Notes under the pieces: model-generated
Database searches by the model: none
What the model was told of the DNA's origin: nothing
Seen by the model: only the letters and a program-made list of their open reading frames with translations
Made by a program: the position numbers and the translations under genes
DNA from: Echiichthys vipera
Lineage: Eukaryota; Chordata; Actinopteri; Perciformes; Trachinidae
Assembly (NCBI GenBank): GCA_963691815.1
Contig: OY829651.1
Span: 13,686,917 to 13,750,916, forward strand
Direction of reading: 5' to 3'
DNA length: 64,000 bases
Part shown: positions 55,501 through 64,000 of the stretch, piece after piece
Numbering within the stretch: position 1 is the stretch's first letter
Layout of the letters: every line of letters starts with the position of its first letter

Positions 55501-58500
55501 CCATGTAGTAGTCCGTCAGTGCCTGCCTGCAGCCGCGGTTGTACAGGTTGAGTTCCTCTGTTTGGTAGTCATAGCTGTGGTGGGCGCTGTTATCTGTCAG
55601 GTGGTACCGCAGGCAGGGGCGAGGGGAGGCGGGGTTACAGCAGCTGAAAGGAACACCATCCAACAGGAAACGGCCATCCACGTTACTCCGGATACGACTG
55701 GAGACAGAGGAGGGAGGGACAGTAAGAAAACAGGTGGTGGAAACAAATTAGAAAAATATTATGAAAGGGAGGAAGTTAAAGGCCAGACTTTTAGCTCAAT
55801 ACACAATTAACGTTAATGTGAAGGGAGCAGTGCCTCTCTCCAAGCATCATCATGTCATAACCTTTCTGTGTGCTCATTCCTTTTCACTTATTTCAGCTTT
55901 TACCAACCTTTCCATCCATTTCTGTCATTCTCTTCAAGTAAAGGCCAGATCTATTTTTAATACACTCCTTTTCTGCCTTCACTTCATTCTCTTTCTCCCT
56001 CCATCCCCTCTGTAACATATTATTTGACCTTTTTGGATCTGCGGTCGATTCATCTGTCATTTATCTAGATTTCTCTTCCCTTTCCTGTATACCCCTCGTC
56101 AGTCCAGTTTCTTCTCCTTCATCATATCATAACCTGCTCGACTCCTCAGTTGTGATTCACTCACTCCTTGACTTCCTTGGAGGTGAAATCCAGGTATCTG
56201 TTGCTGACCCACTGAACTTCAAACCAATCCTTGAAGTTGTTGTTTCCACAACAGCGAAACTCCATCTGCAGACGATCGATGGTTTCTTTCTGAAAACAGC
56301 GGCCTGGCACGTCTGTGTCCTTGTAGAACCGAATACCATTCCTCAGGCCCACCTGACAGAGAGAAAATTGTGAAATGTATCGGATGTTTTGGTTTACTGT
56401 ACTGTATGTCAAAGATGAAGCTGTTTTCTGTTCCTATTAAAAGATAGACATATGATGGAGTAGTCCAATTTGAAACCTATTTTTGTTAAATGATGTCTGG
56501 TTTGCTGGTTAAAATCTTTTGCAGTGTAAATTAGACAACTGACACCTCTTAAAGATTGCAAACCTAAGGGCTGATTCTTCTTGTCTCAATGCAACATTTA
56601 AAGAAGGTTGATGCACCTTTCAGACCAAACGCGGTTTGAGCTGTACGCTTGGTTCAGCGCAAGTCTACTAGGATGTTTTGGGACGGGCAGAGCAAAATGG
56701 TTTCAAAACTTCTATGCATAATGTGTCCCATGCTGAGAAGCATGCAATAGCCCTAAACTTGTGTTGTACAGTTCAGAGAACTCTTAGAACACTATCAGCT
56801 TTTCCACCATGTTGGCAGGCTTCGTCTGGGCTATGGGTGTAAACTAAATGGTCTGGGCTAGCTACCTTGTTTCTATTGGCCGTGTGGGTATTCGTCACAG
56901 TGTGTGGGGGTCAAAGTTCAGCCTAGTTGAACTTTAGGCGCGGTGGCAGAGCTAGCAGAGGGGCATGCAGCCATCATGGTTTTTCCTTTGACACGTTTGG
57001 TCTGAAAGGCCCATTAGAACCAACGTACCTCCAGCTCTGAAAACAGAAGTGCCAAAAACTGCAGTTCCTCAAATGACCTCTTGAGTAAATCCCCATAGAC
57101 CCCATGTTAAAAGGCCCAACTTTACAGCAGAATTTAACATGTTTACAGCACTGACACAGCACCGTGGAGATACATCTGCAAGACTAGGCGCTGCCAAGAT
57201 GGAGATGGCCAGGGGCACCCACATTGAGCTTCTTTTTGGCTCTTCTGAAACCTTTGAGTGACATCGTTCAGATTTTAGAAAGTCTATCTTGAGAGCTTTG
57301 GTTCTTCACTATATTGATGGTTTGAAATGAAAATTGTTTTTCTTTTAGTTTTGTTCTGTTTGCAAAACTCAGTTTCATTTTCATTTCTGTGTCTTTTGTT
57401 TTTATTCTTATCTGCATTAATTCCTCAACTTGCAAAAATATGAGCTCCTTTCTCTGTAGCCTAAACCCCTTAAACTCTCCCATTTCCGTCCTTCATTTTA
57501 GACAGCTGGCACTCTCTTTTAGACACAGTGGGGAGCGGGTTTCATTTTGTCTTTTTGCTTTAGGAGCAGAAAGCACCATCCTGTTATGGGACAGATCCCT
57601 TTACCACAGGGCCATAATGACAACTACTCTACCCTTTGACCTGTCACCCTTCAATCATCCTAGACCCCACCTTCAGGGACTCCTCCAGGCGTCCCTGCAG
57701 GGCGTAGCTGAGCACCACAACAGCGATGAGCAGACAACAAAGCACTGTGGCTACAGCAAACCAAGCCAGCAGGAAAAGTTTCCAACGGGGGAAGCGGGTT
57801 GGGTCCAAGGAGTCCTGACACACACGACTGGCAACCCAGTTGGTGCCGATGGAGGCCAGGCCCACCATCATCAGGATGTTGGGCACCACGTGGATCTCTT
57901 GATTGTCCATCACCTCAAGAAAGGAAGAGCACATTCAAAGGAAATCAGTGCCAAAAGAGCAGCAGCCAACTGCAGGTCACTTCTGTCATCTCCTCTACAC
58001 ACTTTAGCAGGTAATAATCCTGCATTCAATTAGCCTTATCTATTCTAAAAATTACTTTGGCAGCCAAGAGATTCCCTTAGCTGCTAATGTGATGAATGCA
58101 AGAGCTTCTATGGCAATACTATGACACATTTTATTCATTGCACGTTTTTACAACAAAAGTCAATTAGTGAGTGAGTTTATTATCGGCTGAGTTTTCAAAA
58201 GCCTGTCAGTCATAAAGCACTTTTGCCCCATATTTGTTTTAACATGACTTTTAAATAACTCAGCCCAGTACTGCCACCTTGTAACATAATTATTCGGTAA
58301 TATCTATCAATATATTTGAGTTTAGGACAAATTATCTTGTTTATCTTGTTACTGATGTGTTTCAGTTAAAGGTCCCATATTGTAAAAAGTGAGGTTCCCA
58401 TTTATTTGTTATAATTATAAAGCAGGTCGAGGTGCTAGATAAATACTGTGAAAGTAGCAAAGCGCTCAATTCGTATAAAAACGCCCACAGCCCCTTTTAA

Positions 58501-59552
58501 AAATTTGTGCTTTTAAACGAACCGTCAGACTTCTGTATAGTTGTGATGTTGCAATTTTACTATATACAGTATATAGTTGGAAAGTGCTGCTACAGTGCCT
58601 TTAGAGTAGTTCCTCCTCCAGACAGACAGTATGAGAAAAATAATGTGTTTTTTGAACATTAAATAGTGTAAAAATACAACATAATAGATACCCAAATTAC
58701 AAGTATGAACCTGAAAATTAAGTAAAGTGCAAAACAAACTATAAAAGAGGATTAAGTTATTGTGAATCATTCTGTAAGATCATTCCTGACACATGTTGTC
58801 GGTCACATGTAACATTTCGCTTATCTAAACCATCTCTCTGCACTAACTCAATTGTACTTTGCTACACAACACAATAACTATCTGAAGGGATGTGGTCATG
58901 GCCTGCAGCTTTCCTGTGCAGCCCACTGGATATCAATGCATACAACCTATTCAAATCAATCAGTGATCGATGGCTAGCTGGTGAAGGTCAGGGCCTTCAC
59001 CTGCTGGTCACATTACACATTAAATCCCCTTGACTTTGGAAAGAAATGTTGATTTTTTTTTAGAACAGTTACAACACACAACGTCCTCACGACTTAACAT
59101 GCATGAATGTGCCTGAGTGTCACTGTGTGCATGTTTACGCTTGTATTGTGTGCACTGCTGTTTGTATTTGTGGATTAAACTGCAGAGCTAAGTTTAAATA
59201 AAAGTCGCCGATAAGCTGCGGCACAGCAGACTCTGTAAACAACCACGAGCAAAGATAAAGGTAGCATAGGTAGGTGAGCAGATAAACCTATAAATGTTTG
59301 TGTAGCTATGAATAAATTCATGCCAGTGTTTTCGAACATGGCTCTCTAGTCTTTAAGTAGACGTTCATTTGTGTGAACATGAGTGTATTTCCGTCTCTCT
59401 ACCTCGGCCCTACGGATCAGCTCTGTCTTTAGGTAAACCCCGAGACAAAAGATGATGACCCCCCACATCACTGCCATCCAGGACAGTAGCCACAGGCCCT
59501 GGGCCAAGTACACCCGCCGCTGCTGAGTGAACTTCATCTTCAACAGCGCCAT
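52304..59552 (-). CDS. prph2-like (rom1 possible): Peripherin-2/ROM1-family photoreceptor tetraspanin, complete, 5 exons, 359 aa
   Basis: Exons: 59403-59552, 57671-57913, 56165-56352, 55451-55697, 52304-52555, summing to 1,080 nt including TAG. This tetraspanin shapes the rims of rod and cone outer-segment discs by forming disulfide-linked homo- or hetero-oligomers. There are four membrane segments (about residues 18-40, 61-80, 98-122, 265-287). The large intradiscal loop keeps Cys150, 165, 166, 213, 214, 222 and 250, exactly the human PRPH2 positions; Cys150 is the intermolecular disulfide residue. Introns after codons 194 and 276 match human PRPH2/ROM1, while those after codons 50 and 131 are extra. 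The glycosylation sequon at Asn229 is lost (Asp229). The C-tail motif ESEGFLLEKGVKET resembles PRPH2 ESEGWLLEKSVPET. Sequence is nearer PRPH2; the lost sequon and ROM1-CCDC88B chromosome-arm linkage favour rom1 or a fish prph2-like paralogue. The family is certain, the paralogue is not. Confidence 0.93.
52861..53270 (+). repeat. Dispersed repeat, copy 1 of a pair with 57050-57215
   Basis: Shares AATTGCAGTT, TTGACCCCCATGTTAAACAG, GGCC and CAAGATGGCGACTCC-type words with the second copy and ends TTTATACAGTCTATGG. It lies in the last intron of the prph2-like gene; no coding capacity. Confidence 0.5.
53271..55450. other. Remainder of prph2-like intron 4
   Basis: About 2.2 kb of AT-rich sequence. 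The plus-strand frame at 54805-55203 has no domain and no splice support. A short TATATGTGTG run lies near 55364. Confidence 0.5.
55451..55697 (-). CDS. prph2-like exon 4: large intradiscal loop, second half, and start of fourth membrane segment
   Basis: Encodes residues 194-276: DRIRSNVDGR, GVPFSCCNP (Cys213/214), SPRPC (Cys222), then TDNSAHHSYDYQTEELNLYN and Cys250. Human PRPH2 has NNSAH with glycosylated Asn229; here the residue is Asp229 and no N-X-S/T sequon remains at that place. A new N-S-T sits at 263-265, next to the membrane. The donor CAG|GTGGGA corresponds to intron 2 of the human gene. Confidence 0.95.
56165..56352 (-). CDS. prph2-like exon 3: large intradiscal loop, first half
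   Basis: Encodes residues 132-193 plus two bases of codon 194. It contains KDTDVPGRC with Cys150 (intermolecular disulfide), the tetraspanin CCG signature at 165-167, and WFEVQWVSNRYLDFTSKEVK, nearly identical to PRPH2. The donor is GA|GTGAGT, phase 2, the same site and phase as intron 1 of human PRPH2. Confidence 0.95.
56616..57009. mobile_element. 394-bp MITE with terminal inverted repeats
   Basis: The left terminus CCTTTCAGACCAAACGCGG and reverse complement of the right terminus CCTTTCAGACCAAACGTGT match over 16 bases. No transposase. It lies in intron 2 of the prph2-like gene; a target-site duplication could not be settled. Confidence 0.65.
57050..57215 (+). repeat. Dispersed repeat, copy 2 of the pair with 52861-53270
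   Basis: Contains AAACTGCAGTT, ATAGACCCCATGTTAAAAGG, CCCAACTTTACAGCAGAATT and CAAGATGGAGATGG, paralleling copy 1 in the same orientation but shorter. Confidence 0.5.
57671..57913 (-). CDS. prph2-like exon 2: membrane segments 2 and 3
   Basis: Eighty-one codons, phase 0 at both ends. The start VMDNQEIHVVPNILMMVGL parallels PRPH2 [20 protein letters not shown]. The DPTRFPRWK motif parallels DPAKYARWK in the cytoplasmic loop, followed by a long hydrophobic third helix (about residues 98-122) and ALQGRLEESLK. The acceptor is TTTCTTGAG and the donor AAG|GTGGGG. The intron after codon 131 is absent from the human genes. Confidence 0.93.
58367..58722 (+). repeat. Dispersed MITE-like repeat, fuller copy
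   Basis: Starts TTAAAGGTCCCATATTGTAA and ends with AGACAGTATGAGAAAAATAA and AATTACAAGTATGAACCTGA. The right half matches 15830-16066. It lies in prph2-like intron 1. Confidence 0.65.
59403..59552 (-). CDS. prph2-like exon 1: N-terminus and first membrane segment
   Basis: Fifty codons starting MALLKMKFTQQRRVYLAQGL, close to PRPH2 [20 protein letters not shown]. The hydrophobic stretch around residues 18-40 (LAQGLWLLSW through VIIFCLGVYL) is the first transmembrane helix. The donor is GAG|GTAGAG. In mammalian PRPH2 and ROM1 this region is continuous with the next exon, so the intron after codon 50 is an added one. Confidence 0.93.
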
Positions 59553-60200
59553 GATTCACTACTAAGCGCCGATCAATGCAGCGACAGAAAAGAAAGGGAG
59601 CAGGAGAGAAGAGGAGTGGAGTCAATTCTAGTCAAAACTGTAGTCCAGAAGAGGCCAGCTTCATGTAAAGAGACACAGAGGTCACAAGATGCTGGGGTCA
59701 ACGCAGGCCTCTGCTCCTGTTGTTTGGTGAGTTATTAACAGGTTGAGCTCATCTAAGTTGTTCCAGGTGGAGGGGATAAGCAGGCAGATCCCTCAGATAG
59801 TAAAGGACACAGTCAACCTCAGAGGATAATCCAAAAGCTTTCACTTGGATGCTGAAATTGTCCCAAAATGTTGATTTATAATCCAAATCAGTGCAGCAAA
59901 ACAATAGAAAATGTGAGATATTTGTCAAATAATGAAGTGTGGAAGAGACGTATTCCTTTTCTCAAAGATGACAGGTTTTTCCCTCGAGTGGATTGGTCAC
60001 ACCGCCGAAGCCGCCCCCCCCTTTCAAGCTGATTCCTTCCTCTTGACGTGATGTTGTCTTTTGATGGCGCCCCTCTGGGTCTGGGTCTGTGCATGTGCGG
60101 CGACCCCCTAAACCGCTGTTCCCATAGTTGGAGGACACAGACACTGGCCAAAGAGAGAGTTTGGAGCCGTAATCCCCCCAACAGAGTACCTGGGATCCTA
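59553..60200 (-). promoter_or_regulatory. Candidate 5' flank/promoter of the prph2-like gene
   Basis: This is the region immediately upstream of the start codon. One TAATCCCC at 60170-60177 fits the OTX/CRX-type site (TAATCC) that drives many photoreceptor genes. A single short match occurs often by chance, and no transcription start or TATA box can be fixed. It is given only as a place to look. Confidence 0.2.
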
Positions 60201-61016
60201 TTAAAGTCCAGGGGCCAATGGGAAAGCAGGCCAGTGTCTGATCAGCAAACTTGTTCTGATAGAGACATAGTAAGGGAGGGACTATTGGACTGTTATGACA
60301 GGTGGACTTACCTGAAACCCATCTGCACAGGCTGGACACTATGGATGCCTCAGAGACAGAGTAGATATCAAAGAAACAGTAGATGAGGATAAATGTTAAC
60401 AAAATCATGAGATGTGGGGAAATGAGCAAGCAAATCTAATTTACTGTCGGGGTACTGAAAGTTTTTGGATGGAAACTTTAATGAAATTACTGAATTACTA
60501 TCAACCCAGTTCCATTCAAACTAAATTACTCTGCTCCAAGTTAGAAAAAGCTGAAGACGTACAGTATTTATGATGCGGCACTGAAATGACACAACACACA
60601 ACTGTATATGACTATAACTACTATATGACAATCATTTTATGATTAAATAAAAAAAGAGAAAGCCAACTGATTCATTTATTGACTGAATATTGTCCCTAAA
60701 ACAATCTCAGGGTAGCAGAGGCTCTTTCATGTAAAGAGAAAGTAAGTGGAGGCTATGGAGAGGAGACATACGCTTTTATAGGATTATGTATGCAGAGAAA
60801 CAGGGAGGGAGGTTGATGGGCTGGATCAATAGGATTAAACTGTTATTAAAAGTATTTATGACAGCTTGAGTCAGAGTCAGGTTAAAGCCAGTATTGTGTT
60901 TTCAGCTCTTACAACACAGCAAACAGAAACTAAATCAAACTCTCACCTCAAATCCACAAATGATCCTTTAATGAATGTTAAATCCCTATTAATCACACTT
61001 CTAGTGATGTGTTTTA
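60201..61016. other. Gene-free stretch between prph2-like gene and Harbinger element
   Basis: No exon, RNA gene or repeat end could be supported; sequence is AT-rich beyond 60430. Confidence 0.45.
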
Positions 61017-61625
61017 GAGCGTGATCACACTATCCTTTTGGCCGCGGCCAAAACCGGTTTTTCAGCTAAAGTCTAGTACCTTTAAGTAGTGTGAGCGCAC
61101 CCGCTCCGCGCTCAACTGGGGCCAGCTGGGCCGCCACGGCCCGCTTGAAAGAGGTGGGCTTTAGCGGAGCCGTTTACACATGTACGAGCACGAGCGTGCG
61201 CACGTGCACGCGCACGCGCACGAGCCCTACGGCAGTAGCGTTATGTCCGCCTGTTCGGACATGTAAATAGAAGGACGGACCATGCGCGGACATTTAACAA
61301 CAACAACAATGGTGGGGAAAGGTTCACGTTGGTGTGGTGCGGAGGTGGAGTGTTTACTGCAGATTTGGTCGGATGAAAATATTCAAAAACAGTCGACAAG
61401 ACGCACAAAAACTCCGAGGTCTATGGAAAGATTTGTAAACAAAGCCACACACGCGATCAATGCGTGTGACGTGTTACGGCTTGAAGGCATATGGACAGCA
61501 AGAAGCATTGGCCGAGGCCCTGGTAGTGTGAGTACAAACGGGGCTGGGGCGCGGGGGGGAGAGGGAGGGGGGACAAGTACCCTAAAGTCCGGGTCTCGGT
61601 CCGGGAGGATAGTGTGAGCGCGCCC
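61017..61625 (+). mobile_element. PIF/Harbinger-type element with TTA target duplication
   Basis: The left terminus GAGCGTGATCACACTATCC and reverse complement of the right terminus GGGCGCGCTCACACTATCC match at 16 of 19 bases and are flanked by TTA on both sides (61014-61016 and 61626-61628), the three-base duplication of this superfamily. The interior is CpG-rich, unlike its surroundings. It encodes at 61282-61617 a frame with WCGAEVECLLQIWSDENIQK, like the Myb/SANT-type DNA-binding protein of Harbinger elements. The DDE transposase is absent. Confidence 0.75.
61282..61617 (+). pseudogene. Harbinger Myb/SANT-like protein fragment
   Basis: A 111-residue frame in the element at 61017-61625. 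Residues about 15-35 (RWCGAEVECLLQIWSDENIQ) fit the first helix of a Myb/SANT-like domain, with conserved Trp and an acidic E-V-x-x-L-L pattern. The C-terminal part is Gly/Ser/Arg-rich and reads into the right TIR, so the protein is truncated. Function as a host gene is not suggested. Confidence 0.55.
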
Positions 61626-61790
61626 TTAATGGTGAGATTGATTAAGACATTTATTCATATTGACATAATGAGCAAACTTGTGTAGCCCTCTAGTGGCAGA
61701 GACTTCCGTCAGTCCTGCCAACATTTTTAATACAGATAATATTAAGGGTAATAGCCGAGCTGAATATGTTTTTGTTATATAAAGAAAGGT

Positions 61791-62077
61791 GGTAAATGGA
61801 CTTGTACTTATATAGCACCTTTCTAGTCTTCTGACTACTCAAGGCGCTTTCACACTACATTCACCCATTTACTCAGAAGACAGTGGACATCTACATACCA
61901 TCTAGTCTAACCATTCACACCCCATTCACACACCCATGAGCAGCATTGGGGAGCAATTCAGGGTTCAGTGTCTTGCCCAAGGACAATTCGACATGCGGAC
62001 CGGGGGGAGCTGGGGATCTAACCGCCAATCTCTCGAATGGAGGACGACCCACTCTGCCACTGAGCCACAGCCGCCCC
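61791..62077 (-). repeat. tRNA-derived SINE, copy C (most complete)
   Basis: The reverse complement begins GGGGCGGCTGTGGCTCAGTG, with A-box TGGCTCAGTGGCAGAGTGG and B-box-like GGCGGTTAGATCCCC. The body contains CTTGGGCAAGACACTGAACC and AGCGCCTTGAGTAGTCAGAA, ending GGTGCTATATAAGTACAAGT and CCATTTACC. Confidence 0.85.
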
Positions 62078-63354
<1,277 letters not shown>

Positions 63355-63464
63355 AACCTAAACCTAAAAGTAAATAATATACAAGCTAAAATATAATAAA
63401 AACCTATATTTCAATGCAATATGAATGAAAGAACATTTATCCTGCATGTTGTTGGATGACATTT

Positions 63465-64000
63465 TCATTCTGCCACTCTTCCTGTTTGTTCCGCTCCTCC
63501 CGCCCACTCCTGCCCACCCTGCTGCTCCGTCACTTCACCATGGGGCTGCAGCTGCTGCAAAAAATCATCCAGGATCTGCTGGGCTGACATGGAGGTCACA
63601 TGCACAACGTCCTGCTCCAAAAGCGTTACCTTTACCTCGCCCCTCCCACCCCAGCTGTCTCCACCCACGTGGGCCTGCTGGAGGTTTGCAGGGGGGCCGG
63701 TGTGGTTAGAGCTCTGGGGGAGCTGCTGTTGGCTTTGGGGATAGACAGGTTTGGCTGCATAACTGGCAGCCATTTTCTTATAGATAGCAGTGCTGATGTC
63801 AGCTACAGAGAACGGTTGGCTGTGGCTCGACTCGTGCTGACTAGAGAGAGTGCCTTCAGTTGCTATTGTTGGCACCTCCTGTTTAAATGGTATGAAGGCT
63901 GTGACCCTCTGCGGACCTGTATTTGATTTCGTCAGCCAATCATGTGCTGCTTCTTTCACTTTAGGTTGTCCGTCTGCTGCTTGTGGGGAGGCGGCAGGAT
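63465..64000 (-). CDS. C-terminal exon of an unidentified protein, runs off the right edge
   Basis: An open minus-strand frame reaches the window edge and ends at TGA (63465-63467), giving at least 177 residues. It is rich in Gln, Ser, Pro and Ala, with two better-looking segments: FSVADISTAIYKKMAASYAA and VTLLEQDVVHVTSMSAQQIL followed by DDFLQQLQ. I see no membrane helix or catalytic motif and do not recognise the family. The coding case rests on length, amphipathic segments and lack of low-complexity repeats. Neighbours (a prph2/rom1-like gene and ccdc88b) might allow identification by synteny. A 3' UTR could continue left through the 63.14-63.35 kb TG repeat; AATAAA on the minus strand occurs near 62306 and 62165. 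Confidence 0.55.
   Translation of the reverse strand, partial: PAASPQAADGQPKVKEAAHDWLTKSNTGPQRVTAFIPFKQEVPTIATEGTLSSQHESSHSQPFSVADISTAIYKKMAASYAAKPVYPQSQQQLPQSSNHTGPPANLQQAHVGGDSWGGRGEVKVTLLEQDVVHVTSMSAQQILDDFLQQLQPHGEVTEQQGGQEWAGGAEQTGRVAE

Noticed and set aside
57389..58033. 214-residue plus-strand frame
   Set aside because: Antisense shadow of prph2-like exon 2 (57671-57913) plus intron; no domain of its own.
59962..60429. 155-residue minus-strand frame upstream of the prph2-like gene
   Set aside because: Does not join in frame to exon 1, lacks family similarity, and is more likely 5' flank.
61791..62077. True tRNA gene on the minus strand
   Set aside because: A- and B-boxes are present but there is no cloverleaf anticodon arm, and a SINE body follows; same for the other SINE copies.

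Overview
The window is vertebrate, almost certainly teleost, nuclear DNA. It has long introns with GT-AG borders, about twenty (TG)n/(CA)n microsatellites, and many fish-type dispersed repeats: tRNA-derived SINEs, Tc1/IS630-like and Harbinger-like DNA elements, MITEs and LINE pieces. There are no bacterial operons, CRISPR arrays or rRNA. I cannot name the species. All three genes I can support lie on the minus strand, so they are transcribed from high to low coordinates.

Gene 1 (7626-50214) is a CCDC88/Girdin-family gene, best read as ccdc88b. Twenty-four coding exons could be placed by splice borders, preserved phase and collinearity with Girdin. They encode 1,426 complete codons: an N-terminal HOOK domain (about residues 1-170), then a long coiled coil broken by a charged, Glu/Lys/Arg-rich linker. 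The start codon is inside the window. The C-terminal exon(s) were not found and probably lie left of position 1.

Gene 2 (52304-59552) is a complete five-exon photoreceptor tetraspanin of the peripherin-2/ROM1 family (359 aa). It keeps all seven conserved cysteines of the large disc loop at the human PRPH2 positions, but has Asp229 in place of the glycosylated Asn229 and carries two extra introns. It lies about 2.1 kb upstream of, and co-directional with, ccdc88b. In human, ROM1 (11q12) and CCDC88B (11q13) are on the same arm, which weakly favours a rom1-type locus.

Gene 3 (63465-64000) is the C-terminal exon of an unidentified minus-strand gene running off the right edge.

Layout: 1-7.6 kb is repeat-rich, without coding exons, and is the last visible ccdc88b intron; 7.6-50.2 kb is ccdc88b; 50.2-52.3 kb is a compact intergenic region; 52.3-59.6 kb is the prph2-like gene; 59.6-63.4 kb is intergenic, with a Harbinger-type element and a SINE; 63.5-64 kb is the partial gene. 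No functional link between the genes is evident: the tetraspanin builds photoreceptor disc rims, while CCDC88-family proteins are cytoskeletal or trafficking adaptors.

The most striking non-gene signal is that ccdc88b exon borders are repeatedly welded to microsatellites. In the pre-mRNA, UG repeats abut acceptors and CA repeats abut donors. Exons 10 and 23 each sit between a UG tract and a complementary CA tract, so they could be looped out, skipped or circularised.
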